Shown: positions 8,286 to 16,815 of the stretch, piece after piece
How the letters are laid out: every line of letters begins with the position of its first letter
How positions within the stretch are numbered: position 1 is the stretch's first letter
Assembly (NCBI GenBank): GCA_045636205.1
Contig: JAZTXE010000002.1
Span: forward strand, 1 to 22,770
DNA from: JAZRUF01 sp045636205
GTDB lineage: Bacteria; Bacillota; Clostridia; Oscillospirales; JAAYXM01
Direction: 5' to 3'
DNA length: 22,770 nt
The notes under the pieces: model-generated
The model's input: only the letters and a program-made list of their open reading frames with translations
Told to the model about the DNA's origin: nothing
The model's database searches: none
Program-made: the position numbers and the translations under genes

Positions 8286-9335
8286 ATGGTCGATATTAAA
8301 TCAATGCTTCCCGAGGAGCTTGAACTTTTTTTGGCGGAAATGAATGAGCCGAAGTTCAGGGCACAGCAGATTTTTCGTTGGTTGCATTCCGGAGTGCGTT
8401 CTTTTTCGGAGATGACCAATGTTTCAAAGTCTTTGAGGGAAAAACTTGCAGAAAAATGCGAAATACGCTGTGCAGAAGTTTCGAGAAAGCAGGTTTCCAA
8501 AGAAGACGGAACAATTAAATATCTTTGGCGCATGCCGGATGGGAATTGCGTTGAGTCGGTTTTTATGGAATATCACCATGGTAATACCGTGTGTTTGTCA
8601 ACACAGGTTGGATGTCGCATGGGGTGTGCGTTTTGCGCGTCTACAATGGACGGACTTGTGCGTGGACTAACGCCTTCGGAGATTGAAGAACAAATACTGC
8701 GGATTGAGGCGGATACCGGAAAGAAAGTTTCAAACATCGTTTTGATGGGCACCGGTGAGCCGCTTGACAATTATGAAAATGTCCTCCGCTTTTTACATAT
8801 TGTTAACCACCCGTTGGGGCTTAATATAGGGATGAGGCATATTTCGCTCTCTACCTGCGGAGTTTGTGATAAAATAGAAGAGCTTGCAAAGGAAAAATTA
8901 GGAATAACATTGTCCATTTCCTTGCATGCACCTGAGGATGAAACGCGCAGTAAAATTATGCCTATAAATCGCAAATACAACTTAAAGAGATTAATTGATG
9001 CGTGTAAATATTATTTTGCTGAGACATCGCGGCGTATATCGTTTGAATATACGATGATTGACGGTGTAAGTGATACCGAAAGAGCATTGAAAAAACTCGG
9101 TGAGCTCCTTTACGGATTTCCTTGCCACGTTAATCTGATACCGTTAAATCCGGTAGAAGGGCGTGAGTATCAGCCAAGCTCTAAAAAACGAATTGAGGAG
9201 TTTAAGTCGGGTCTTGAAAAGTATGGACTCACGGTTACCGTGCGCCGCAGTTTGGGCGCAGACATTGATGCGGCCTGCGGTCAGTTAAAACGCGCGGTTG
9301 TCGCGGAAGATAACGAGAGAGGTGATGGTAAATGA
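8286..9335 (+). CDS. rlmN: Dual-specificity RNA methyltransferase RlmN
   Basis: The 349-residue radical SAM enzyme has the [4Fe-4S] motif C110-x3-C114-x2-C117 (GCRMGCAFCAST), GTGEPLDNYENV at 155-166, and the C-terminal mechanistic cysteine in DIDAACGQL at 331. Together with the cysteine of the HISLSTCG block (191), these are the residues expected of RlmN rather than Cfr. It methylates C2 of A2503 in 23S rRNA and of A37 in some tRNAs. AGAGAGGA precedes the ATG at 8286. The stop overlaps the start of the next gene in ATGA, so translation of the phosphatase is probably coupled. Confidence 0.96.
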   Translation: MVDIKSMLPEELELFLAEMNEPKFRAQQIFRWLHSGVRSFSEMTNVSKSLREKLAEKCEIRCAEVSRKQVSKEDGTIKYLWRMPDGNCVESVFMEYHHGNTVCLSTQVGCRMGCAFCASTMDGLVRGLTPSEIEEQILRIEADTGKKVSNIVLMGTGEPLDNYENVLRFLHIVNHPLGLNIGMRHISLSTCGVCDKIEELAKEKLGITLSISLHAPEDETRSKIMPINRKYNLKRLIDACKYYFAETSRRISFEYTMIDGVSDTERALKKLGELLYGFPCHVNLIPLNPVEGREYQPSSKKRIEEFKSGLEKYGLTVTVRRSLGADIDAACGQLKRAVVAEDNERGDGK

Positions 9336-10063
9336 CGGTTTGGGGTTATACGGATGTAGGACAGGTCCGGCAGAATAATCAGGACTCGTTTTACACGGAG
9401 ATATTAGAGGACGGTCAGGCACTGTGCGTCGTTTGTGACGGAATGGGCGGTGCAAAAGCCGGAAATGTCGCCTCGAAGCTTGCATCTAACTCATTTGTTG
9501 AGCATGCAAAAAGCATATTAAGACCCGGGATAAAGAGTAAGGACATCGAAGAGATAATGGTTGATTCTCTCTCGGCTGCCAATCAGAGTGTAAATGATAT
9601 GGCGGTTTCTGATGCGTTTTATAAAGGAATGGGTACAACGCTTGTTGCTGCAATAACCGCTCAGGACGGTGTGGTAATCATAAATGTAGGAGACAGCAGA
9701 GCGTATCTTATAAACAAGGAAGATATAGTACGCATTACTCGTGACCATTCGGTAGTGGAGGATATGGTCGAGATGGGCAAGCTGACCGCGGAGGAGGCCA
9801 AAGAGCATCCAGGCAAGAACCTGATAACACGTGCCGTAGGAACAGACGAAACCGTAAGCGGTGATGTGTATACAGTTGCGGCAGAACCCGGTGAATTCGT
9901 GTTTATGTGCACTGACGGACTTACTAATTTGGTGTCCGACCAGGAGATACTTTATGAAGTACTGTACGGCGGTGAGCTCGAGGAGTGTTGCCAACGACTT
10001 ACCGAAATTGCAAATTCTCGTGGCGGATATGATAATATAACAGCCGTTTTATTGGCTATTTAA
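9332..10063 (+). CDS. prpC: PP2C-family serine/threonine phosphatase (PrpC/Stp)
   Basis: The 243-residue PPM-type phosphatase contains RQNNQDSF with metal ligand Asp18, CDGMGGAKAG with Asp36, the VGDSRAYL block, TRDHSVVEDMVEMG, CTDGLTNLVSD and GGYDNITAVLL, so the metal-binding aspartates are all present. It dephosphorylates targets of the adjacent PASTA kinase, including translation and cell wall proteins in B. subtilis. Its ATG at 9332 overlaps the rlmN stop by four bases. GAGAGGTGATGG at about 9317-9328 provides the ribosome site inside rlmN. The kinase gene starts 13 bases after its stop. Confidence 0.95.
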   Translation: MTVWGYTDVGQVRQNNQDSFYTEILEDGQALCVVCDGMGGAKAGNVASKLASNSFVEHAKSILRPGIKSKDIEEIMVDSLSAANQSVNDMAVSDAFYKGMGTTLVAAITAQDGVVIINVGDSRAYLINKEDIVRITRDHSVVEDMVEMGKLTAEEAKEHPGKNLITRAVGTDETVSGDVYTVAAEPGEFVFMCTDGLTNLVSDQEILYEVLYGGELEECCQRLTEIANSRGGYDNITAVLLAI

Positions 10064-10076
10064 AGGGGGCGTGGAG

Positions 10077-12182
10077 ATGGATAAATATATTGGAAAGCTT
10101 TTGGATAACAGATACGAAATTCTTCAGCTTATAGGTACCGGTGGAATGGCAAAGGTTTACAAGGCGCGTTGTCACAGACTAAACAGACTTGTAGCGGTAA
10201 AGATACTTAAAGAAGAATTTGCAAAGGATGATGAATTCAGAAACCGATTTCACGGCGAAAGCCGTGCTGTAGCTATGCTTTCGCATCCTAATATAATGGC
10301 AGTCTACGACGTTTCACGCTCCAATTCCGTTGAATACATAGTAATGGAATTGCTCGACGGAATGACACTTAAGCAGTATATGGAGCATAAAGGTACGCTT
10401 ACGTGGAAGGAAGCGCTTCATTTTGTAACGCAGATTTTAAAAGCGCTCGGGCACGCTCATGAAAAGGGTATTATACATCGTGATATAAAGCCGCATAATA
10501 TTATGTTGCTGCGTGATGGAACGATAAAAGTTGCAGATTTTGGTATTGCCAGATTTGCAGCAACCCAGGGAACTCTTACCAAGGAGGCATTGGGTTCGGT
10601 TCACTATATTTCGCCGGAGCAAGCTCGCGGAGGACATATTGATGCACGTGCGGATATTTATTCTACAGGTGTTATGCTCTATGAAATGATTACCGGAAGG
10701 CTTCCGTATGAGGGGGATTCGCCGGTATCAGTTGCAATTCAACATATAAATTCGATGCCATTGAATCCGAGGGATATTAATCCTGAAATTCCTGAAGCAC
10801 TTGAGAATATAACCATGCGTGCGATGTGTGCAGATTTGGCAAAGCGTTACAGGTCATGTGATGAGATGCTGGAAGATTTGGAGGAGTTTCGTAAAAATCC
10901 GAATGTTGTGCTTGAATGTGGTGTTTTTGATATCGGAGAAAACGCGACAAACGATGGTGAAAGAACAAGGAAGATTGATACTTCGGCAGTAGCGTATAAA
11001 GACGGAAACACGACCAAATACAAGCCCGGTGACGATTGGGACGACGAATTTGACGATGACGAAGATGAAGATGAAGGTGCATTTTCAAAAGTGCCACTTA
11101 TAGCGGGAATCGTAGCCGGCGGGATATTTTTGGCAGGTGTAATCGCGTTGCTTACAACTATTTTCGGTGGCGGCCGCTCTGAATTTACTGTGCCGAAATT
11201 AGTCGGAGAAGTATTTGAGGAAGTTATAGAGGATAAGGCATATGATGCTTTCCAAATCATTGAAGACGGACGAGAATTCAATTCCGAATATGAAGAGGGA
11301 CAGATTATAAGTCAAATCCCTGCCGAGGGGAAAACTGTCAAAGAAAATGCTGAAATACGCGTGGTGATAAGTCAGGGTACCAAGATGGTCAAAGTCAGCG
11401 ACGTTACGAATATGTCTCAGAAACAAGCGCGTATTGAGCTTGAAAATGAACAGGGCTTGGAAATTAAGATTGAGTATGAAACCTCTGAAGAGATAGTTGA
11501 GGATTATGTAATCCGAACTGAACCCAAGGCCGGAGAGGATATCGCAGTGGGCGAAACTGTTACTGTATATCTAAGCAAGGGTAAAGAGGTCAAGAATACC
11601 AAAGTTCCTAATTTATATGGTATGACTCAGGCACAGGCGGTGCGTGAGCTTGAAAACAGTGAGCTTATCGTCGGCGAGATTGAAGAGATTGTAAGCTCAA
11701 GACCCAAAGGCACGGTAGTTTCCCAAAGTGTTGCCAAGGATACTGAGGTCGAGGAAAAGACAGGTATTGATATACAAATAAGCTCCGGTCCGCAGGAAGA
11801 TGAGACTGTTAAAGATAATAAGCCGGAGCAGAACAAGCCCACGGTAAATGGTAACACACAAAGCGGGAATGAGAATAAACCTGCAAGCGGTCAAAGCGAA
11901 AGCTCTAAACCAGTCGAGAACCAGCAACCGCCGGCGACATCTGAGAACAATAATCAACCTCCTGAGGATGACGGCAAGAGCAAAACGATTCCCATAAAGC
12001 TTCCTACAAGCCCTGAAAGCTTTACTCTTACAGTAAAGGTTAACGGAAACCCGGTGTATGCAAAAACGCATAGGGCGAGTGAAGGAACTGCAAATGTCAC
12101 CATAAGCGGTGAAGGAACGGCAACTGTATCAATTTATATAAACGATAAACTCTTTAATGAAATTTCGGTGAATTTTGGCTGA
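10077..12182 (+). CDS. prkC: PASTA-domain serine/threonine kinase (PrkC/PknB)
   Basis: About 701 residues. The cytoplasmic kinase domain (12-270) shows the P-loop GTGGMAKV at 20-27, Lys42 in VAVKIL, HRDIKPHN at 134-141 and DFG at 154-156. A juxtamembrane stretch ends in a very acidic block (DDWDDEFDDDEDEDE, about 319-333), followed by one membrane helix (339-363). Outside lie three PASTA repeats (about 370-435, 436-503 and 505-572), a Pro/Asn/Gln/Ser-rich linker (573-635) and a 60-residue beta-rich end. PASTA repeats sense muropeptides or lipid II. The ATG at 10077 is preferred over the GTG at 10071, because AAAGGGGG at 10062-10069 is too close to the latter. Kinase and phosphatase are co-transcribed. 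Confidence 0.96.
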   Translation: MDKYIGKLLDNRYEILQLIGTGGMAKVYKARCHRLNRLVAVKILKEEFAKDDEFRNRFHGESRAVAMLSHPNIMAVYDVSRSNSVEYIVMELLDGMTLKQYMEHKGTLTWKEALHFVTQILKALGHAHEKGIIHRDIKPHNIMLLRDGTIKVADFGIARFAATQGTLTKEALGSVHYISPEQARGGHIDARADIYSTGVMLYEMITGRLPYEGDSPVSVAIQHINSMPLNPRDINPEIPEALENITMRAMCADLAKRYRSCDEMLEDLEEFRKNPNVVLECGVFDIGENATNDGERTRKIDTSAVAYKDGNTTKYKPGDDWDDEFDDDEDEDEGAFSKVPLIAGIVAGGIFLAGVIALLTTIFGGGRSEFTVPKLVGEVFEEVIEDKAYDAFQIIEDGREFNSEYEEGQIISQIPAEGKTVKENAEIRVVISQGTKMVKVSDVTNMSQKQARIELENEQGLEIKIEYETSEEIVEDYVIRTEPKAGEDIAVGETVTVYLSKGKEVKNTKVPNLYGMTQAQAVRELENSELIVGEIEEIVSSRPKGTVVSQSVAKDTEVEEKTGIDIQISSGPQEDETVKDNKPEQNKPTVNGNTQSGNENKPASGQSESSKPVENQQPPATSENNNQPPEDDGKSKTIPIKLPTSPESFTLTVKVNGNPVYAKTHRASEGTANVTISGEGTATVSIYINDKLFNEISVNFG

Positions 12183-12184
12183 TT

Positions 12185-13090
12185 ATGAATAAGACGGGAC
12201 GAATTTTAAAAGGTATTGGCGGCTTCTATTATGTGGATACCGGTGAAGGGATAGTTGAGTGCCGAGCGCGCGGTAAATTCCGCAAACTCGGCATTTCTCC
12301 GCTTGCCGGCGATTGGGCGGATATATCCGTAGCTCAGGACGGCAGCGGTTATCTTATGGAGCTTCATCCGCGAAAAAATAAGCTTATAAGACCGCCGATT
12401 GCAAATCTTGATATGCTGGTGATTGTCGCATCTCAGGCAGCACCGGTTACGGATGTTTTCCTGATTGATCGAGTTTGCGCGATAGCCGTGAGTCAGGACA
12501 TAACACCTGTTATAGTTGTAAATAAATGCGATTTGGAGTCTGGCGAGACACTTACGGATATTTATAAAAATGCCGGATTTCCTGTGTTTTGTGCAAGTGC
12601 GAATACCGGGGAGGGGACAGATGAGCTTCTATCTTTTCTTCGCGGGAAATTTTCTGCATTTACCGGAAATTCAGGTGTCGGTAAATCAACTCTGCTCAAC
12701 AAAATAAAGCCGGATTTGGAGCTTAAAACCGGTGAAATAAACGATAAAATAGGGCGAGGAAGACATACAACGCGCCAGGTGGAAATTATCAAAATTGAGG
12801 AAAATACGTGGATTGCAGATACCCCTGGATTTTCTGCTTTTGATACCGGTCGTATGGAAATTACGGATAAAGATAAACTTCAATATCTTTTCCCTGAATT
12901 TGAAAAGTATTTGGATGACTGTGCATTTCAGGGTTGTGCACACCTTAAGGATAAAGGCTGTGCTGTGAGAGCGGCTTTTGACAGAGGCGAAATTGCAAAG
13001 AGCCGAATGGAGAGTTATGAAAGACTTTATGAAGCCATGAAAGAAATCCCTGAATGGGAACAAAAGAGAGCAGGCAGTGAAAGGAAGTGA
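12185..13090 (+). CDS. rsgA: Ribosome small-subunit-dependent GTPase A
   Basis: The 301-residue protein has an N-terminal OB fold and a circularly permuted GTPase domain, recognisable by the order G4 NKCD (113-116), G1 GNSGVGKS (161-168), G3 DTPG (212-215). A C-terminal zinc site is formed by Cys247, Cys252, His254 and Cys260. RsgA is a checkpoint GTPase in late 30S subunit assembly. It starts two bases after the prkC stop and no clear Shine-Dalgarno sequence precedes it, so translation is probably coupled. In B. subtilis PrkC phosphorylates RsgA, which fits the neighbourhood. The rpe gene that commonly follows is absent. Confidence 0.95.
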   Translation: MNKTGRILKGIGGFYYVDTGEGIVECRARGKFRKLGISPLAGDWADISVAQDGSGYLMELHPRKNKLIRPPIANLDMLVIVASQAAPVTDVFLIDRVCAIAVSQDITPVIVVNKCDLESGETLTDIYKNAGFPVFCASANTGEGTDELLSFLRGKFSAFTGNSGVGKSTLLNKIKPDLELKTGEINDKIGRGRHTTRQVEIIKIEENTWIADTPGFSAFDTGRMEITDKDKLQYLFPEFEKYLDDCAFQGCAHLKDKGCAVRAAFDRGEIAKSRMESYERLYEAMKEIPEWEQKRAGSERK

Positions 13091-13095
13091 GCCAC

Positions 13096-13767
13096 ATGAA
13101 TAAACGGTGGATAATTATAGGCTCATCTCCTGATACGGATTTGTCTGCAATTAAACCGCTTGCAGAAAAAAATATTCCCGTGATATGCGCTGACGGCGGT
13201 ATAAAATCGGCATTTGATGCCGGAATAGAGCCTGACTTTTTTATAGGTGACTTAGATTCCGGGAATAAACCTGAAAATGTTCGGGGTATAGTCCTTCCCA
13301 AAGAAAAGGATTACACGGATTTGCACACCGCACTTTTATGGGCAATTGAGCAGGGTGCCGGATGTATATACATTATCGGGTGTACCAACGGACGTGCAGA
13401 CCACTATTTTGCTAATGTTTTTCTATTGGAAATGCTCTCTGAATATGGTGTTCGCGGAGTGATAATGGATAAACAAAACCGTATTCTTTACCATGGCGGA
13501 GGAAAACTCACAATTAAAGGTGGGGACGAGAGTGGCGAGTTGCGTGAAGATGAAGCGGTGATACCGGAAGAGTTTAAGTATGTATCTCTTCTCCCGCTTG
13601 ACAGCGAGCTTTCAGGTGTTACGCTTAAAGGCTTTAAATATCCTCTCGATAATCAAACGCTAAAGAGAAATTGCCCGATAGGTGTTTCAAATGAGCTCAT
13701 TTCGCGGATGGGTGAAATTCATACGATAAGTGGAAGAACTCTTGTTATTTTCAGTAAGGATGTGTAA
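13096..13767 (+). CDS. thiN: Thiamine diphosphokinase
   Basis: The product is about 223 residues. Characteristic motifs are CADGGIKSAFDAGIEPDFFI near residue 31, GDLDS at 51-55, KDYTDLHTAL at 71-80, and GRADH at 99-103 with the following Asn/Leu-rich helix. The second half (about 145-220) is the beta-rich thiamine-binding domain containing LPLD and TLKG. It converts thiamine to the coenzyme thiamine diphosphate with ATP. The ATG at 13096 sits eight bases after AAGGAAG at 13081-13087. An earlier in-frame GTG at 13087 lies inside that ribosome site and is less likely. The five-base gap after rsgA implies coupling. Confidence 0.94.
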   Translation: MNKRWIIIGSSPDTDLSAIKPLAEKNIPVICADGGIKSAFDAGIEPDFFIGDLDSGNKPENVRGIVLPKEKDYTDLHTALLWAIEQGAGCIYIIGCTNGRADHYFANVFLLEMLSEYGVRGVIMDKQNRILYHGGGKLTIKGGDESGELREDEAVIPEEFKYVSLLPLDSELSGVTLKGFKYPLDNQTLKRNCPIGVSNELISRMGEIHTISGRTLVIFSKDV

Positions 13768-13773
13768 ATACAA

Positions 13774-14325
13774 ATGATTAGCCCAAAAAGAAAAGGAAGC
13801 TACGGAAAGATGGTGCCGGGATTAGTAGGCGGACAGGTCTTATCCATGCTTATAGCGTTGATGGTAAGCAGCTTGCTCGGGAGATTTGAAAACGAATATA
13901 TAACCGCGGCAATGTATTTAATTTGTTTGGGGTTTGGTCTGTTTTTCTCATATCATGAAGGATGGATTGCAGGGGCATCGGATAAGATTTACATAAACAG
14001 TAAGCAAATTAAATATTCACCGGGCCATGGATTTGTTGCAGGTGCGATTGGGTCTGTTTTAAATCTTGTCATTGCACTTTTGGCTTTCCTTTCCGCAATA
14101 ACTCCGCTGGGCGGAATAACGGTTATGGGGCAGGCGGTTTTTGAAATAGTATACCGCATTTGGTTTTGGGCATTTTCTGTTATGTTTAATTTAATCCAAG
14201 CGGCTCCAATATTGCATTTTGTTCCAGTTATTGCAATGCCGATAGCGTGTGGATTTGGATATATTGCGGGCGTCAAAGCCTTTAGATTAAGCGAATATAT
14301 TTTTTATAAAAAGGACAACAAGTAG
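13774..14325 (+). CDS. Uncharacterised four-helix membrane protein
   Basis: I do not recognise the family. The product is up to 183 residues, with a basic N-terminus (PKRKGSYGK), hydrophobic segments at about 14-36, 42-62, 87-108 and 149-168, and a more amphipathic segment at 120-145. Glycines are frequent in and between helices. A loop after helix two (SDKIYINSKQIKYSPGHG) is the most polar part. The start is uncertain: ATG at 13774 has no strong ribosome site, whereas ATG at 13810 has AAAGGAAG ten bases upstream and would give 171 residues. It begins six bases after thiN and is followed by cwlD after 71 bases, so it may belong to either transcript. Confidence 0.7.
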   Translation: MISPKRKGSYGKMVPGLVGGQVLSMLIALMVSSLLGRFENEYITAAMYLICLGFGLFFSYHEGWIAGASDKIYINSKQIKYSPGHGFVAGAIGSVLNLVIALLAFLSAITPLGGITVMGQAVFEIVYRIWFWAFSVMFNLIQAAPILHFVPVIAMPIACGFGYIAGVKAFRLSEYIFYKKDNK

Positions 14326-14396
14326 GACTGTTTTCGGTACATAGAGTGTGGCTCTTATCCATATACTTCAACATATGTTAGTTGGAGTGATGAGCT

Positions 14397-15101
14397 TTGA
14401 AATATAATCTGATTGCGTATCTTACTGTTGCAGTAGGTGTTATTGTTATGCTTTTTCAGTCGGTTGCGGAAAGGCATATGGAAATGCCAGCTTTTTTTGA
14501 GAATAATAAAAATATGAGCACGGTTATTATTGACCCCGGGCACGGCGGTGAGGACGGCGGTGCAACCGGCGTAACCGGAACATTGGAAAAAGGGATCAAC
14601 CTGAGTATATCACGCAAGCTGCAAGCTATATTGGAGTTTTGCGGAGAGAATACGGTTATGACTCGCGAAGGAGACGAGTCAATACACGACGAGGGCGATT
14701 CTATACGCGGGCGAAAAGTTTCCGATATTAAGAATCGGGTAAAACTTGTCAATAAAGCGGAGAACCCGGTTCTTTTGAGTGTGCATTTGAATTTCTTTCC
14801 GCAGGAAAGCTGTAGGGGAGCGCAGGTTTTTTATTCAGTGAATAATGACAAGAGCAAAGCTCTGGCAGAGTCTGTGCAGGATATGCTGAAAGTCGGAATG
14901 AATGACGGCAATAACCGCTCGGTGAAAAAAGCCGAAAAGAGCATTTATCTTTTAAACCATGTGGAGTGCCCTGCGGTGTTGACTGAGTGTGGTTTTTTAT
15001 CAAATTACAGTGAGGAAGCACTGCTTGTAACCGAGGAGTATCAGACTAAGCTTGCAATGTGCATTGCGGCGGGATATCTGCAATTTATAAGCCAGGAATA
15101 G
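14397..15101 (+). CDS. cwlD: N-acetylmuramoyl-L-alanine amidase CwlD
   Basis: The 234-residue protein has an N-terminal membrane anchor or signal segment (residues 4-21) followed directly by an amidase_3 domain: IDPGHGGEDGG with His49, Glu64 in GTLEKG, His120 in LLSVHLN, and catalytic Glu187 in LTECGFLSN. The size and the lack of added binding domains match CwlD, which works with a deacetylase to form muramic delta-lactam in the spore cortex. The start is TTG at 14397, because TTGGAGTGA at 14381-14389 fits it; the nearby ATG at 14390 runs into a stop after five codons. A vegetative amidase role cannot be excluded. Confidence 0.88.
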   Translation: MKYNLIAYLTVAVGVIVMLFQSVAERHMEMPAFFENNKNMSTVIIDPGHGGEDGGATGVTGTLEKGINLSISRKLQAILEFCGENTVMTREGDESIHDEGDSIRGRKVSDIKNRVKLVNKAENPVLLSVHLNFFPQESCRGAQVFYSVNNDKSKALAESVQDMLKVGMNDGNNRSVKKAEKSIYLLNHVECPAVLTECGFLSNYSEEALLVTEEYQTKLAMCIAAGYLQFISQE

Positions 15102-15112
15102 GGTGAGAATAG

Positions 15113-16465
15113 ATGAAGTCGAAGACTGTATTTGTGTGTACCGATTGCGGGAATGAATCTGCAAAATGGTCAGGGAAATGCATGGCATGCGGCAGCTGGA
15201 ACACTATGGTCGAGCAGCCGAAAGAAATTAAAAAGGAAGTAAGCAGATCTACTACGTGGAGAAAAAGCGAGGTTCTGCCCATTACTAAAATCGGGTGCGA
15301 GGATGAGATTAGGTTTGATACAGGGATGGGTGAATTAAACCGTGTTCTCGGCGGTGGCGCGGTAAGAGGGTCACTTGTTTTGGTTGGTGGTGAACCCGGA
15401 ATCGGAAAGTCAACTCTTTTGCTTCAAATTTGCGCTTTCTTATGTAAAAACTATAAGGTTCTATATATATCCGGTGAGGAATCTCAGCGCCAGCTTAAGA
15501 TGAGAGCAGAGCGCTTGGGTGTTAATACATCCGAACTTTATATCTATGCAGAAACTGACATTGAGGATGTTCTGGAGGCTACGAGGCAAACTAAACCCGA
15601 TGTCCTTATTGTCGACTCCATTCAAACTATTTACAGCGAGGGAATGTCATCCGCTCCCGGTAGTGTAGCTCAGGTAAAAGAGTGTACGATGAGCCTTATG
15701 AATTTGGCAAAGGGTGAGAATGTCACCGTATTTGTCGTCGGGCATGTCAATAAAGACGGAATGATAGCAGGTCCTAAGGTTCTTGAACACATGGTCGATT
15801 GCGTCATGTACTTTGAGGGCGATCGAAACATGACATATAGAATTCTTCGCGCGGCAAAAAATCGCTACGGCTCGACAAATGAAATAGGCGTTTTTGAAAT
15901 GCGAGATAATGGCTTGGCAGAGATTGGAAATCCGTCGGCTATGTTACTTGAAGGACGGCCTGAGAATGTACCGGGGACATGCGTTGCATGCGTTATGGAG
16001 GGCTCGCGTCCGGTGCTTGCCGAGGTGCAGGCGCTCATCACCGCGTCGAGCTTCGGAACACCGCGAAGAATGAGCGCGGGTGTGGATTATAACCGTGCGA
16101 TGCTTTTGCTTGCGGTTTTAGAAAAACGCGCGGGATTCAGAATAGGCAACTGCGATGCGTATATCAATGTCGTAGGCGGTCTTAAGCTGGACGAGCCTGC
16201 AGCAGATTTGGCAACGGTTTTGGCTATTGCATCAAGCTGCAAGGATGCGCATATTGGCTCAGGTGTTGCAGCTTTTGGCGAAATAGGACTCACAGGTGAG
16301 CTTAGAAGCGTAAATGCTGCGCAACAACGTGTGGCAGAGGTTGCACGGCTTGGCTTTGACACATGTGTTATGCCAAAGCAAAATGAAAAGGATATTAAAA
16401 TCCCTGATGGTATGGAGATTAAATTTGTGCGAAATATCCGCGAAGCGATTGATGCGGTATTATAA
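15113..16465 (+). CDS. radA: DNA repair protein RadA
   Basis: The 450-residue protein has an N-terminal zinc finger with Cys9, Cys12, Cys23 and Cys26, a RecA-like ATPase with Walker A GGEPGIGKST at 92-101 and Walker B-like DVLIVDSIQT, the RadA-specific KNRYGS motif near 250, and a C-terminal Lon-protease-like domain (about 290-450) without an obvious active site. RadA is a helicase that promotes branch migration in recombination and transformation. The usual motif is KNRFG, and Tyr in its place is a mild substitution. It starts 11 bases after cwlD with GGGTGAGA upstream. Confidence 0.96.
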   Translation: MKSKTVFVCTDCGNESAKWSGKCMACGSWNTMVEQPKEIKKEVSRSTTWRKSEVLPITKIGCEDEIRFDTGMGELNRVLGGGAVRGSLVLVGGEPGIGKSTLLLQICAFLCKNYKVLYISGEESQRQLKMRAERLGVNTSELYIYAETDIEDVLEATRQTKPDVLIVDSIQTIYSEGMSSAPGSVAQVKECTMSLMNLAKGENVTVFVVGHVNKDGMIAGPKVLEHMVDCVMYFEGDRNMTYRILRAAKNRYGSTNEIGVFEMRDNGLAEIGNPSAMLLEGRPENVPGTCVACVMEGSRPVLAEVQALITASSFGTPRRMSAGVDYNRAMLLLAVLEKRAGFRIGNCDAYINVVGGLKLDEPAADLATVLAIASSCKDAHIGSGVAAFGEIGLTGELRSVNAAQQRVAEVARLGFDTCVMPKQNEKDIKIPDGMEIKFVRNIREAIDAVL

Positions 16466-16482
16466 AGATGAGGTGAGATGGA

Positions 16483-16815
16483 ATGGATAATTTCAATGAA
16501 AATATCTACACTCAGTATCCCATGAAGAAAAAACGCAACGCAATGGCGATTGCATCAATGATATTGGGTATCGTATCTTTGGTGATGTGCTGCCTTATAT
16601 ATGTTTCAGTGCCTTGCGCGATTCTATCGGTTGTTCTTGGGGCGGTTAGTCTGCGCAAAGGGAAAAGCGCAATGGCTGTTGCGGGAATTATTTTAGGTGG
16701 GATTTCCATAGCTATGGCTATTATGATATCTATTCTTATGGTCATTGGAATTATTGCGTATATTGAAACAAACGGAATAGAATATGCACTTTATCATTGG
16801 GGGCTTATTCCTTGA
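16483..16815 (+). CDS. Small DUF4190-type membrane protein
   Basis: The product is 110 residues. A short polar N-terminus (MDNFNENIYTQYPMKKKRNA) leads into two long hydrophobic hairpins: about 21-55, with a Cys-Cys pair and glycines, and 63-95. They are joined by LRKGKS. The pattern NAMAIASMILGIVSLV and SAMAVAGIILGGISI, repeated with a spacing of about 43 residues, is typical of DUF4190 proteins, whose role is unknown. The two halves look like an internal duplication. GAGGTGAGATGG precedes the ATG at 16483. The stop overlaps the start of the next gene. Confidence 0.8.
   Translation: MDNFNENIYTQYPMKKKRNAMAIASMILGIVSLVMCCLIYVSVPCAILSVVLGAVSLRKGKSAMAVAGIILGGISIAMAIMISILMVIGIIAYIETNGIEYALYHWGLIP

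Noticed and set aside
9518..9994. 158-codon minus-strand open frame inside prpC
   Set aside because: It is antisense to a phosphatase with complete motifs, has no family resemblance and no ribosome site; long antisense frames are expected by chance here.
10071..10076. GTG start for the PASTA kinase
   Set aside because: It is only a couple of bases from AAAGGGGG, too close for initiation; the ATG six bases later has proper spacing.
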